Assembly (NCBI GenBank): GCA_038238245.1
Contig: JBBRXX010000005.1
Coordinates: 62,001-126,000 of the forward strand
Source: DASQHW01 sp038238245
GTDB lineage: Bacteria; Actinomycetota; Acidimicrobiia; IMCC26256; PALSA-610
Reading direction: 5' to 3'
DNA: 64,000 nucleotides
The position numbers and the translations under genes are program-made. Below, piece by piece: positions 52,202 through 60,581 of this stretch (its first letter is position 1; the number at the start of each line of letters is the position of its first letter). Under the pieces are notes generated by a model. That model searched no databases, was not told the DNA's origin, and saw only the letters and a program-made list of their open reading frames with translations.

Positions 52202-52271
52202 CCTCAACGAGCCTCAACACGACGACTGTCGCCTCAACGGGATCAACGTCGTGTCGCGTTGCACCTCAACG
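52202..52271 (+). repeat. phased CCTCAAC iteron-like repeats
   Basis: CCTCAAC starts at 52202, 52212, 52232 and 52264, with a related ATCAACG at 52242; most spacings are close to 10 bp or multiples of it, so the sites face one side of the helix. Further CTCAAC copies occur at 52069 and 52122. They lie just before the small gene coupled to the recombinase, so they may control integration or excision, or mark a replication origin. Confidence 0.6.
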
Positions 52272-52289
52272 GGCGCGCCTTTCCCGAGC

Positions 52290-52520
52290 ATGGGACCATC
52301 TGTCGATCACGATCCGTTTGCCGCGCCTTCATCCGCATCCACGCAGTGCGAGCCAAACGATGAAGCGATCGCTGTCGAGCTGCCCGATCATCTGCCCCTG
52401 CTCACGGTCGGTCTGGCGCGCGCCCTCGGTCGCATGATCGCCAACGATGCGGCCGCGGCTGAGTCGCCTGAGATCCGTGACTTCGACACTCCACGCGCAA
52501 TAGCCTCGCCAACGACATGA
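52290..52520 (+). CDS. small protein translationally coupled to the recombinase
   Basis: This 76-residue product (ATG 52290) ends at 52520 with its stop overlapping the recombinase start as ATGA. A conserved-looking helical part reads AIAVELPDHLPLLTVGLARA. Small proteins in this position are seen beside actinobacterial serine recombinases (recall). It could be a directionality factor or DNA-binding helper; there is no direct evidence. Confidence 0.55.
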   Translation: MGPSVDHDPFAAPSSASTQCEPNDEAIAVELPDHLPLLTVGLARALGRMIANDAAAAESPEIRDFDTPRAIASPTT

Positions 52521-54169
52521 AACGGTTCGCTTTCTACGGTCGAGTCAGCACCGAGGACCAGCAGGACCCAACGTCCTCTCGCAACTGGCAGTTGGCACGT
52601 TCTCGGCAGGTCATCGAACAAACCAGCGGCGAGATCGTCGAGGAGTTCTTCGACATCGGTCAGTCGCGGTCGTTGCCGTGGAAGCGCCGACCCGAGGCAG
52701 CGCGACTGCTCGACTCGTTCAAAGACGTGGCACGAGGGTTTCACTCGGTCGTGATCGGCGAGCCGCAACGGGCGTTCTATGGGAACCAGTTCGGACTTAC
52801 ATTCCCCGTCTTCGTGCACTATGGCATCGAGCTGTGGGTTCCCGAGGTCGGCGGCGCCGTCGACCCGGGCTCTGACGCGCATGACCTCGTCATGAGTCTG
52901 TACGGCGGCATGAGCAAGGGCGAACGCAACCGGATCAAGACTCGAGTGCGGACGTCGATGGCAGCACAGGCGGGTGTTGAGGGACGATTTCTCGGCGGAC
53001 GTCCGCCTTACGGCTACTCACTGGCTGACGCCGGCGCCCATCCGAACCCGAGCAAGGCGGCGATCGGGCAGCGGCTGCATGTGCTCGTGCCCGATCCGGT
53101 CGCGTCGCCCGTCGTGAAGCGAATCTTCGACGAGTTCCTTCAAGGGCGCGGTCTGCACGTCATCGCAGAGGCACTCACCAAGGAGGGCATCCCATCGCCT
53201 TCTGCTCACGACCGGAAGCGCAACCGTCACCGCGCCGGTAGCGGCGGCGCTTGGTCCAAGGTGGCGATCCGAGTGATCCTCCAGAACCCGCGCTACACGG
53301 GATATCAGGTCTGGAACAAACAGCGCCGCGACGAGGTGCTCATCAATGTGGAGGACGTCGCTCTCGGCCACGAGACGAAGATGCGCTGGAACGATCGCGA
53401 CAAGTGGGTGTGGTCGGAGCGCCCCACCCACGAGGCACTGGTGAGCTTCGAGCAGTTTGAGGGCGCGCAGCTGGTGTTCCAAGGCGCCCAACGCGCGCAC
53501 GTGCGTCGCGAAAAGACGAAGCGCGGCCCATACGTCCTCAGCGGGTTGGTTCGGTGCGGCATATGCAATCGCCGCATGCAGGGCTCGTGGAATCACGATC
53601 AGCCGTACTACCGCTGCAAGTTCCCCGCCGAGTACGCCGTCACCGAGCAGCAGCACGCCAAGACCGTGTACGTGAAGGAAGCTGCGATCCTCCCCGCCCT
53701 CGACGAGTGGCTCGCGGGCTTGTTCGCCGACGACGAGATCGATGCGACGTGTGCGGCGGTTGAAGCGGCCATCGAGCCGGACGCTGCGGAAGATGCGCTC
53801 GAGACCGCGGCTCGTCGCAAGCTGAAGGAGTGCGACGCGAAGCTCGCGAAGTACCGCCAGGCACTCGAAGCCGGCACCGACCCGTCGATCGTGTCCGGAT
53901 GGATTGAAGAAGTGAACCTCGAGCGCAAGGCGGCCGAGCTCAATCTGCGCCGGAATCGCGGCGCCGGCCGAATGACCCGTGAGGAGATTCGGTCGATCGT
54001 CGAGCAGCTCAAGGGCATCGTCGCGATCCTCAACGAAGCCGATCCTGAAGATCGCCGAGTCGTCTACCAGGAGCTGAACGTCTCGATCACGTATCACACC
54101 GACGGTCGACTGCACGTGAAGGCAGGACCGAGCGCGTGTACTAACGATCGTGTCGGAGGGGGGACTTGA
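52517..54169 (+). CDS. large serine recombinase (element integrase)
   Basis: This 550-residue protein has an N-terminal resolvase domain with catalytic Ser in YGRVSTEDQQ (residue 11), SLYGGMSKGERNRIKTRVRT helix E, a recombinase domain with GGRPPYGYSL and VAIRVILQNPRYTGYQVWNK, a zinc ribbon (LVRCGICNRRMQGSW, YYRCKFP) and a C-terminal coiled coil near 425-500. All catalytic parts appear intact. Its last 19 bases, with the stop TGA 54167-54169, lie within the tRNA-Leu gene on the other strand. It should integrate and excise the element. Confidence 0.93.
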   Translation: MKRFAFYGRVSTEDQQDPTSSRNWQLARSRQVIEQTSGEIVEEFFDIGQSRSLPWKRRPEAARLLDSFKDVARGFHSVVIGEPQRAFYGNQFGLTFPVFVHYGIELWVPEVGGAVDPGSDAHDLVMSLYGGMSKGERNRIKTRVRTSMAAQAGVEGRFLGGRPPYGYSLADAGAHPNPSKAAIGQRLHVLVPDPVASPVVKRIFDEFLQGRGLHVIAEALTKEGIPSPSAHDRKRNRHRAGSGGAWSKVAIRVILQNPRYTGYQVWNKQRRDEVLINVEDVALGHETKMRWNDRDKWVWSERPTHEALVSFEQFEGAQLVFQGAQRAHVRREKTKRGPYVLSGLVRCGICNRRMQGSWNHDQPYYRCKFPAEYAVTEQQHAKTVYVKEAAILPALDEWLAGLFADDEIDATCAAVEAAIEPDAAEDALETAARRKLKECDAKLAKYRQALEAGTDPSIVSGWIEEVNLERKAAELNLRRNRGAGRMTREEIRSIVEQLKGIVAILNEADPEDRRVVYQELNVSITYHTDGRLHVKAGPSACTNDRVGGGT

Positions 54170-54234
54170 ACCCCCACGCCCTTGCGGGCACTAGGCCCTC
54201 AACCTAGCGCGTCTGCCTATTCCGCCACTCCGAC
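54151..54234 (-). tRNA. tRNA-Leu(GAG)
   Basis: Read on the minus strand, this 84-base gene folds as a class II tRNA. The acceptor stem is GTCGGAG/CTCCGAC with discriminator A, the anticodon stem is CTAGG/CCTAG around loop TTGAGGG (anticodon GAG at 54200-54198), a variable arm GTGCCCGCAAGGGCGT follows, and the T arm is GGGGG-TTCAAGT-CCCCC. CCA is not encoded. The element ends in its 3' part and leaves it complete. Confidence 0.93.
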
Positions 54235-54277
54235 GTGGTGGCCCTGACTTCGGTGGGCCGAGTGAGCATCCTAGCGA

Positions 54278-55288
54278 TCACGCCTCCGCGGGCGTCACGC
54301 TCAAACCGACGGGGACGTCCTCCGGGAAGTGACACGCGACGGGATGCCCGGCGCCGCGATCGACGAGCGCGGGCTCCTCCTGCGCGCACTTCTCTTGTGC
54401 CTTCCAACAACGCGTGCGGAACCGGCAACCCGACGGCGGGTCCACCGGGCTCGGCACGTCACCGTGCAACATGATGCGAACGCGCCCGCGTTCGAGCGCA
54501 GGCTCGGGAACAGGGACCGCCGACAGCAAGGCCTGCGTGTACGGGTGCTGCGCGTGTGCGTACACCTGCTCGGCGGGACCGTGCTCCATGATCTTGCCGA
54601 GGTACATGACCGCGATCTCGTCCGAGATGTGCCGCACCACCGACAGGTCGTGCGCGATGAACAGGAACGAGAGCCCCAACCGGTCCTGGAGGTCCTCGAG
54701 CAGGTTCACCACGCCCGCTTGGATCGACACGTCGAGGGCCGACACCGGCTCGTCGAGCACGAGCATCGTGGGCTCGAGCGCAATCGCGCGCGCGATCCCG
54801 ACCCGCTGGCGCTGACCACCCGAGAACTCGTGCGGGTAGCGGTTCCCGTGCTCGGGATTCAACCCGACGAGTGCCAGCAGGTCACGAACCTTCGCGTCGC
54901 GGTCGCCCGGCACCCGGTGGATCTTCAGCGGTTCACCGACGATCGCCGCGACCGTCATTCGCGGATCGAGGGACGCGTACGGGTCCTGGAACACGATCTG
55001 CATCCGCTTGCGGTACCGGCGCATCTCCCGATTCGGAAGACCGAGGATGTCGACACCTTCGAATTGCACGGTGCCGGACGTCGGCTCGAGCAATCGCAGG
55101 ACGCATCGCCCGACGGTCGACTTTCCCGAGCCCGACTCCCCCACCAATCCAAGCGTGCGGCCCTGGTCGAGCTGGAACGACACGCCCGATACCGCCTGCA
55201 CCACCACGCGCCCGCGGCCTCCGCGTACCGGGAAGTTCTTCACCAGATCCTGCACCGCGAGAACCGGTGCGCCCGCCGCGCCGTTCAC
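54278..55288 (-). CDS. oligopeptide/dipeptide ABC transporter ATPase (OppF/DppF type)
   Basis: This 336-residue ATPase has Walker A GESGSGKST, signature FSGGQRQRVG and Walker B MLVLDEPVSALD. The C-terminal oligopeptide-transporter extension with its Cys pattern (SGCRFRTRCWKAQEKC) is present. GTG 55288 overlaps the stop of the partner ATPase gene. It is the last gene of a five-gene transporter operon that reads toward the tRNA. Confidence 0.88.
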   Translation of the reverse strand: MNGAAGAPVLAVQDLVKNFPVRGGRGRVVVQAVSGVSFQLDQGRTLGLVGESGSGKSTVGRCVLRLLEPTSGTVQFEGVDILGLPNREMRRYRKRMQIVFQDPYASLDPRMTVAAIVGEPLKIHRVPGDRDAKVRDLLALVGLNPEHGNRYPHEFSGGQRQRVGIARAIALEPTMLVLDEPVSALDVSIQAGVVNLLEDLQDRLGLSFLFIAHDLSVVRHISDEIAVMYLGKIMEHGPAEQVYAHAQHPYTQALLSAVPVPEPALERGRVRIMLHGDVPSPVDPPSGCRFRTRCWKAQEKCAQEEPALVDRGAGHPVACHFPEDVPVGLSVTPAEA

Positions 55289-56340
55289 GTCACCGTCCCC
55301 CGCTCGGTCACCACGAGCTCGGCAAAATGGCATGCCGAGCATTGCCCGGGTGCCCCGATCTCGCGCAGCGGCGGTTGGTCGGTCTTGCAGATGTCCTGTG
55401 CGAGGGGACACCGAGGGTGGAACGCGCACCCACCGGGTGGGAACAACATCGAAGGCGGCGAGCCCGTGATCGGAACGAGCCGCGCGGCCCGCGCATTCAG
55501 CGCCGGCAACGAGGACAAGAGTCCGCGCGTATACGGATGGCGGGCACGTGCGAACACGTCCTCGACGTTGCCGACCTCCGCGGTACGGCCCGCGTACATC
55601 ACCTGCACCCGGTCCGCGATGCGCGCGATGACGCCCAGGTCGTGGGTGATGAACACCACCGCGGTCCGCGTGCGTTCCTGGATCGTCTTCAGCAGTTCGA
55701 GGATCTGTGCCTGAATCGTGACGTCGAGGGCCGTCGTGGGCTCGTCCGCGATGATGATGTCCGGGTCGTTGGCGATCATCATCGCGATCATCGCTCGTTG
55801 CCGCATGCCGCCCGAGAACTCGTGCGGGTACTGGTTGACACGTACCTCGGGCTGCGGGATGCCGACCGAGTCGAGCAAGTCCGCGGCGCGCGTCATGGCC
55901 TCTTTTTCGGGCAGCTCATGATGGGCCCGTAGCGCCTCGGTGATCTGCTTGCCGACACGGTGCACGGGGTTCAACGCGGTCAGCGGATCCTGGAAGATCA
56001 TCGCGATCTTGGCGCCACGCACCGCCCGGAGCTCGCGGGGCTTGCGACCGAGGAGCTGCTCGCCGCGGAACTTCGCCGACCCGGTCACGGTCGCGGTACG
56101 AGGCAACAGCCCGAGCACCGCCAGCATCGTGACCGACTTGCCGGAGCCGGACTCCCCCACGATGCCGAGCACCTCGCCCGCGCTGAGGTCGAGATCGATC
56201 CCCCGCACGGCGTACACCGGTCCGTCCTCGGTCTTGAACGTCACGTTCAGGTCGCGTATCTCGAGCACCGTCTCGTCCGGCGCGGGCGGCGGCTCGTCGC
56301 GGAGCTGGCCCGGGAGCATTTCGACCTCGCTGATGTCCAT
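55285..56340 (-). CDS. oligopeptide/dipeptide ABC transporter ATPase (OppD/DppD type)
   Basis: This 351-residue ATPase has Walker A GESGSGKSV, signature FSGGMRQRAM, Walker B IIIADEPTTALD, and the C-terminal Cys pattern (GCAFHPRCPLAQDIC). ATG 56340 shares one base with the dppC-type stop. With OppF it powers peptide uptake by the two permeases encoded upstream. Confidence 0.9.
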   Translation of the reverse strand: MDISEVEMLPGQLRDEPPPAPDETVLEIRDLNVTFKTEDGPVYAVRGIDLDLSAGEVLGIVGESGSGKSVTMLAVLGLLPRTATVTGSAKFRGEQLLGRKPRELRAVRGAKIAMIFQDPLTALNPVHRVGKQITEALRAHHELPEKEAMTRAADLLDSVGIPQPEVRVNQYPHEFSGGMRQRAMIAMMIANDPDIIIADEPTTALDVTIQAQILELLKTIQERTRTAVVFITHDLGVIARIADRVQVMYAGRTAEVGNVEDVFARARHPYTRGLLSSLPALNARAARLVPITGSPPSMLFPPGGCAFHPRCPLAQDICKTDQPPLREIGAPGQCSACHFAELVVTERGTVT

Positions 56341-57347
56341 CAGACCGAGAGCTGCTTGGGGTCGAGCGCGTCTCGCAGACCGTCTCCGATGAAGTTCACA
56401 CACAGCACGGTGATGACGACCGCCGAGGCCGGGAAGATCAGAAGGTGAGGCGCGTACGCGAGCGCCTCCTGCGCATCGCCGAGCAGATTGCCCCACGTCG
56501 GGGTGAAGATCTTGTCGACGCCGTAGCCGAGAAAGGAAAGCGCGGTCTCGGTGAGGATCGCCGCCGCGACGGACAACGTCGTGTTGACGATGATCTGCCC
56601 GGTGCAGTTGGGCACGAGGTGGCGGAACATGATGCGCAGGTCCGATGCGCCGGCGGCGCGCGCCGCCTCCACGAACTCCTTTTCCTTCAGTGACAGCACC
56701 CAGCCGCGGATGATGCGAGCGACCGGCATCCAGAAGAACACCGCCATGACCGTGATGACCGAGCGAATGCTGTGCGACCGACCGAACAGCGTTGCGGCCC
56801 ATGACTGGCTGGCCGGGAGCTCGCTCATGATGATGGCGCCGACGAGGAACGGGATCGCGAGGAAGAGGTCCGTCGTGCGCATCAACACGTTGTCGACCCA
56901 CTTGCCGTAGTAGCCGGCGACGACACCGACAACCGTTCCGACGACCGACGAGACCACCGCGACGGTCAAGCCGACCGCGAGCGAGATGCGGCCGCCGTAG
57001 AGCACGTTGGCCCACATGTCGCGCCCGATCGTGTTGGTGCCGAACCAGTGCCCGCTGCGCGGCGAGAGGTTCTTGAGGATCGGGCCCTTCGGGTACGACG
57101 CGCGGAACTGGAACGTGGGGTCGTACTTCGCGAACAAATTCGCGAACACGCAGAGGACCGTGAGGATGAGCAGGAGCACGACGCTCGCCATCGCGAGCTT
57201 GTGACGGCGAAAACGTCGCCACGCCAAGCGCGTCGGCGTCAGCGGCTTCACCGCGAGTCCGAGCGCGGTCGTCGAGGTGGCGTCGTTCGGCAGGTCGGAG
57301 GATCCGGCGCCGCCCCCCGTACTCAGCGCTTGCTGTAGCTCAGTCAA
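56340..57347 (-). CDS. oligopeptide/dipeptide ABC transporter permease (OppC/DppC type)
   Basis: This 335-residue permease has a TM helix near its start (LAMASVVLLLILTVLCVFAN), about five more, and the EAA-type loop (FVEAARAAGASDLRIMFRHL). The start is probably TTG 57347, which lies inside the end of the upstream permease gene (8-bp overlap), because the longer upstream frame is not protein-like. It forms the membrane channel with the OppB-type subunit. Confidence 0.88.
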   Translation of the reverse strand: MTELQQALSTGGGAGSSDLPNDATSTTALGLAVKPLTPTRLAWRRFRRHKLAMASVVLLLILTVLCVFANLFAKYDPTFQFRASYPKGPILKNLSPRSGHWFGTNTIGRDMWANVLYGGRISLAVGLTVAVVSSVVGTVVGVVAGYYGKWVDNVLMRTTDLFLAIPFLVGAIIMSELPASQSWAATLFGRSHSIRSVITVMAVFFWMPVARIIRGWVLSLKEKEFVEAARAAGASDLRIMFRHLVPNCTGQIIVNTTLSVAAAILTETALSFLGYGVDKIFTPTWGNLLGDAQEALAYAPHLLIFPASAVVITVLCVNFIGDGLRDALDPKQLSV

Positions 57348-58314
57348 CGCGTATCCTCGGGTCGAGCCAGGCGTAGGAGATGTCGGCCAACACGTTGAAA
57401 ACGACAACGAAGACGATGACCATCATCGACCACGCCATGAGCTGCGGGTAGTCGGCATTGTGCAACGCGTCGAGGAAGAACTTTCCCATGCCCGGGTAGC
57501 CGAAGATCTGCTCGGTGATGACGAGGCCTCCGGCAACGGCACCGAGGTCGATCGCCGAGAAGGTGACCAGCGGGATGAGCGCGTTGCGAAACGCGTGCCG
57601 GAAGATCACCCGCCGTTCGGAAATGCCTTTTGCGCGCGCGGTCCGGAGGAAGTCGGCGTTCAGGTTGTCGAGCATGCTCGTGCGCATGTAGCGGCTGTAC
57701 ACCGCGATTTCCTGCACTGACAACGTCAGCGCCGGAAGTATGAGGAAGCGCACGCGTTCGATGAGATGGAACCCGGTGGTGCCTGGCTTGGTGATCCCCG
57801 TGATCGGCAACAAGGGTGCAGTCGCGCCGGTGTGTTTGATGTAGAAGGTCCCGACGGCAAAGATTGCGAGCAGGCCGAAGATCTGCGGCGGCACCGACAG
57901 ACCGAGGAACGACGCGCCGGTCGTGGTGTGGTCGAACCAGGAGTATTGCTTCACGGCCGAGATCACGCCAACGACCACGCCCAAGGTGATGTAGAAGGCG
58001 GCCGCGAACGCCCCGAGCACAAGCGAATTCACGAGGGCGGTCCGCAACGTCGGCCACACCGCGCCCTGGGAAGTGAACGACGTGCCGAGGTCGCCGCGCA
58101 CGAAGTTCGTCAGATAGTGCAAGTACTGCGCGAACCACGATTGATCGAGCCCGAGGTCGTGGCGAAACTGTGTCAACGCTTCCGGGCTCACGTGGTTGTG
58201 CACCGCGCCCTGCACGGGATCTCGCACGGCTCGAATGGCAAGGAACACGATGAGCGTGCCGAGGACGAGCACCGGGATTGCCGACAGCACCCGGCGCACG
58301 ACGAAGCGCAGCAT
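57340..58314 (-). CDS. oligopeptide/dipeptide ABC transporter permease (OppB/DppB type)
   Basis: This 324-residue permease has the typical N-terminus (LRFVVRRVLSAIPVLVLGTL), an RDPV-containing periplasmic-type loop region, six TM helices and the EAA loop (FLRTARAKGISERRVIFRHA). It is the first membrane subunit after the substrate-binding lipoprotein gene, separated from it by a hairpin. Confidence 0.9.
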   Translation of the reverse strand: MLRFVVRRVLSAIPVLVLGTLIVFLAIRAVRDPVQGAVHNHVSPEALTQFRHDLGLDQSWFAQYLHYLTNFVRGDLGTSFTSQGAVWPTLRTALVNSLVLGAFAAAFYITLGVVVGVISAVKQYSWFDHTTTGASFLGLSVPPQIFGLLAIFAVGTFYIKHTGATAPLLPITGITKPGTTGFHLIERVRFLILPALTLSVQEIAVYSRYMRTSMLDNLNADFLRTARAKGISERRVIFRHAFRNALIPLVTFSAIDLGAVAGGLVITEQIFGYPGMGKFFLDALHNADYPQLMAWSMMVIVFVVVFNVLADISYAWLDPRIRVD

Positions 58315-58336
58315 GTCCGATTGTCTCAGTCCAGCT

Positions 58337-58361
58337 GTGGCCGGGGCAATGCCCCGGCCAC
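58337..58361 (-). terminator. perfect hairpin between substrate-binding and permease genes
   Basis: GTGGCCGGGGC and GCCCCGGCCAC form an 11-bp stem with a 3-base loop in the 82-base gap. Such intercistronic hairpins commonly stabilise or attenuate the transcript so that the binding protein is made in excess over the permeases. Confidence 0.7.
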
Positions 58362-58396
58362 AACCACAACGCTACTGGTAGGCATCGCCGTACGGA

Positions 58397-60100
58397 TCAG
58401 GCCTTCTCCCACGCGTACATGTTGAAGAACGCGCTCTCCGGGTTGTTGATGAACTGGTCGACAGGACCCTTCACACGGTCCGGCCGTGTCACCACCATCG
58501 CCGGGAACGCGTACAAGGGAATGTTGAGGTAGTCGTCCGCGAGGATCTTGTCGAGCTGGTGAATCAGCGGTTCCCGCTTCGCGTTGTCAAGCTCCTCGTC
58601 GGACTGCTTCATGAGCTTGTCGGCGGCCGGGTTGCAGTACCACCAGTCGTTCTGGCCCTGGAGCTTGTTGGCTGCGCTCGGGATGCTGTCGCAGGAGAGG
58701 ATCGTCGTCACTGTGGGGTCCGGGCTCGCGACTTGGATGAACATCGAGAAGTCGTAGTCGCCTGCCGGCAAGCGCTTCTGGAAGACGGTGTCGTCTTCGG
58801 AGTTGTCGGTGACGATCTTGAAACCCTGCTTCGCGAGCAGCGGGATGAACTCGGCCTGCGTGTCCTCACGGCGCTTGTTGCCGGTGTTCGCCATCCAGTG
58901 CAACACGAGCTGCTGGCCGTTCTTGGCCCAGATGCCGCTGCTGTCCTTGGCATATCCCGACGCCTGCATGAACGAGTCCACCTTCGTGGGATCAGGCTTG
59001 AGGCCTGCGAAGGCGGTGTTCTCGCACCACTTACCGACCTGCGGGATCCACCCCGCGCAGTTCAAGAGCTGCACGTCGGGACTGAACGGCTTCACGATGT
59101 CGGCGAGGAAAAGCTCCCGATCGAACGCGTAGGAGAACGCGGCCCGGAGGTTCTTGTCCGCGAACGGCTTGCCGGGCTTCTCGTTGAACCAGATGTTCTC
59201 GTACTGCGGCACCACCCCAAGCTTGGTATTCAGAGTGGTGTCACTCTTGAACTGGTCGATGTTGTCGCTTGCCGGCTGGGGGTACACCGCCGACACCGTG
59301 CCGGTCTTGATGCCCTGCACCTCTTTGTTGGTGTCGTCGAGCGGGATGAACGTGATCTGCCCCAGTTTCGGAACGCGGTCCTTGGCCCAGTACTTGTCGT
59401 TGGCGACCAGCACCTCTTGGGTCTTCGTGAACGACTTCAGGATCCACGGACCACCGGAGAAGTCGATCGACGTCTGCATCAGCGTGCCGGTGTCGGGGCC
59501 GTTCGGGAACTTCGCCTTCTCGAGGACCACGCCCGAGAATCCGCCCAACACGTCGGCCCAGTCGGTGTAGGTCTTCTTGAAGACGAGGACCGCGGTCTTC
59601 GGGTCCGGCGTCTGCACTTCCTTCACGTCGGTGTAGCCCGCAGTCGTCACGCTGCCCTTGCTCTTGAGCACCGCCTGCCAGCTGAACTTCACATCCTCGG
59701 ACGTGATCGGTGTGCCGTCGGGCTGCCACGTGGCGTCCGGGTTCAGGTGATACGTCACCGAGAACGTCCCGTCGGCGTTCTTCTTCAGGCCGTCGTTGTC
59801 GACGGAGGGGAGCTCGGTGATGAGCGGCGACGCCGCGAAGTTGTTGTTCTCGTCGATCTCCGCAAGACGCGGCAGCACGTGAATCGGGAAGAGCCACTGC
59901 AGCCACGAGGAGTTCGCGCACTGCGTGATCGGGTTGAGGCAGTCCGGCCACTGCTCGGCCCCGAAGATCAGCGAGCCGCGGTCTGCAGCGCCGCCCGTGC
60001 CCGCACTCTTCTTGCTGCTCGAGCCGCACGCAGCGAGGGCAAGCGCCAACGCAAGCGCCGTGACGACAACCCGCATGAGGGCCTTGGGCCTGTAACTCAC
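58397..60100 (-). CDS. oligopeptide/dipeptide ABC transporter substrate-binding lipoprotein
   Basis: This 567-residue SBP_bac_5-type protein starts at GTG 60100 after GGGGAGG, with a lipoprotein signal (ALALALALAACGSSS). The mature part has typical family segments such as VTYHLNPDATWQPDGTPITS and LRAAFSYAFDRELFLADIV. It is anchored outside the membrane, binds peptides or similar solutes and delivers them to the permease pair. It heads the operon. The 227 bases between it and secG should hold its promoter; I see no other gene there. Confidence 0.9.
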   Translation of the reverse strand: MSYRPKALMRVVVTALALALALAACGSSSKKSAGTGGAADRGSLIFGAEQWPDCLNPITQCANSSWLQWLFPIHVLPRLAEIDENNNFAASPLITELPSVDNDGLKKNADGTFSVTYHLNPDATWQPDGTPITSEDVKFSWQAVLKSKGSVTTAGYTDVKEVQTPDPKTAVLVFKKTYTDWADVLGGFSGVVLEKAKFPNGPDTGTLMQTSIDFSGGPWILKSFTKTQEVLVANDKYWAKDRVPKLGQITFIPLDDTNKEVQGIKTGTVSAVYPQPASDNIDQFKSDTTLNTKLGVVPQYENIWFNEKPGKPFADKNLRAAFSYAFDRELFLADIVKPFSPDVQLLNCAGWIPQVGKWCENTAFAGLKPDPTKVDSFMQASGYAKDSSGIWAKNGQQLVLHWMANTGNKRREDTQAEFIPLLAKQGFKIVTDNSEDDTVFQKRLPAGDYDFSMFIQVASPDPTVTTILSCDSIPSAANKLQGQNDWWYCNPAADKLMKQSDEELDNAKREPLIHQLDKILADDYLNIPLYAFPAMVVTRPDRVKGPVDQFINNPESAFFNMYAWEKA

Positions 60101-60327
60101 GAGACCTCCCCGTCTCTATGTGACGGTGCTTCAGGGGTGCTGATGGCCGGACCCAGTTGTTCCACAGGTCCGGAATCCGACGAAGATACGTCGCCTTCCA
60201 GCATTTGTCTCGTCATGCACCGGCCCGGGCTTAGTGATTTGTGCCAGGGACAGAGGATTTCGCCACAACTTGTGCAGAATTCCCGGCAAACGCGGCGGAC
60301 AGTGATGCCCGAGACGACCCTGGAGGG

Positions 60328-60561
60328 TCAGTCGAGGCGAATCGCGAGGAGGACGGTCGTGAACGTGAACACAAGCGCCACGACGACCGTAAGCCGGTCC
60401 AGGTTCTTCTCGACGACGGTCGAGCCGGCCAGGCTGCTCCCGGCCACGCCACCGAACATGTCGGAGAGGCCGCCGCCGCGCCCGGCGTGCAGGAGGATGA
60501 AGAGGATCAGCGTCATGGACGCGGCCAGGTGAAACCCGATCAGGATCGCGTTCAGGAACAT
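60328..60561 (-). CDS. secG: preprotein translocase subunit SecG
   Basis: This 77-residue protein has two TM helices (AILIGFHLAASMTLILFILL and VVVALVFTFTTVLLAIRL) with the loop HAGRGGGLSDMFGG, the SecG hallmark. It assists SecYE in protein export. It follows tpiA on the same strand with a 20-base gap, the usual order gap-pgk-tpiA-secG. Confidence 0.9.
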   Translation of the reverse strand: MFLNAILIGFHLAASMTLILFILLHAGRGGGLSDMFGGVAGSSLAGSTVVEKNLDRLTVVVALVFTFTTVLLAIRLD

Positions 60562-60581
60562 CCCGCCAGAATACCTGAGGC

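Larger units (their letters stand above)
16531..54169. mobile_element. integrated conjugative element in tRNA-Leu(GAG)
   Basis: The right end is fixed by a large serine recombinase gene whose last 19 bases lie in the 3' end of a tRNA-Leu gene. Inside are a relaxase, VirB4 and VirD4 ATPases, VirB6/VirB8-like proteins, a Tad pilus operon, a primase, a ParA-like protein and cargo including CBASS. I found no second copy of the tRNA 3' end, so the left boundary given is only the start of the block of element-like genes; it could lie anywhere from the window start to about 18.6 kb. Self-transfer looks possible because relaxase, coupling protein and channel ATPase genes are intact. Confidence 0.65.

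Noticed and set aside
58559..60532. 657-residue open frame opposite the substrate-binding protein
   Set aside because: Low-complexity Arg/Val/Glu-rich antisense frame; the minus strand has a complete lipoprotein with family motifs.
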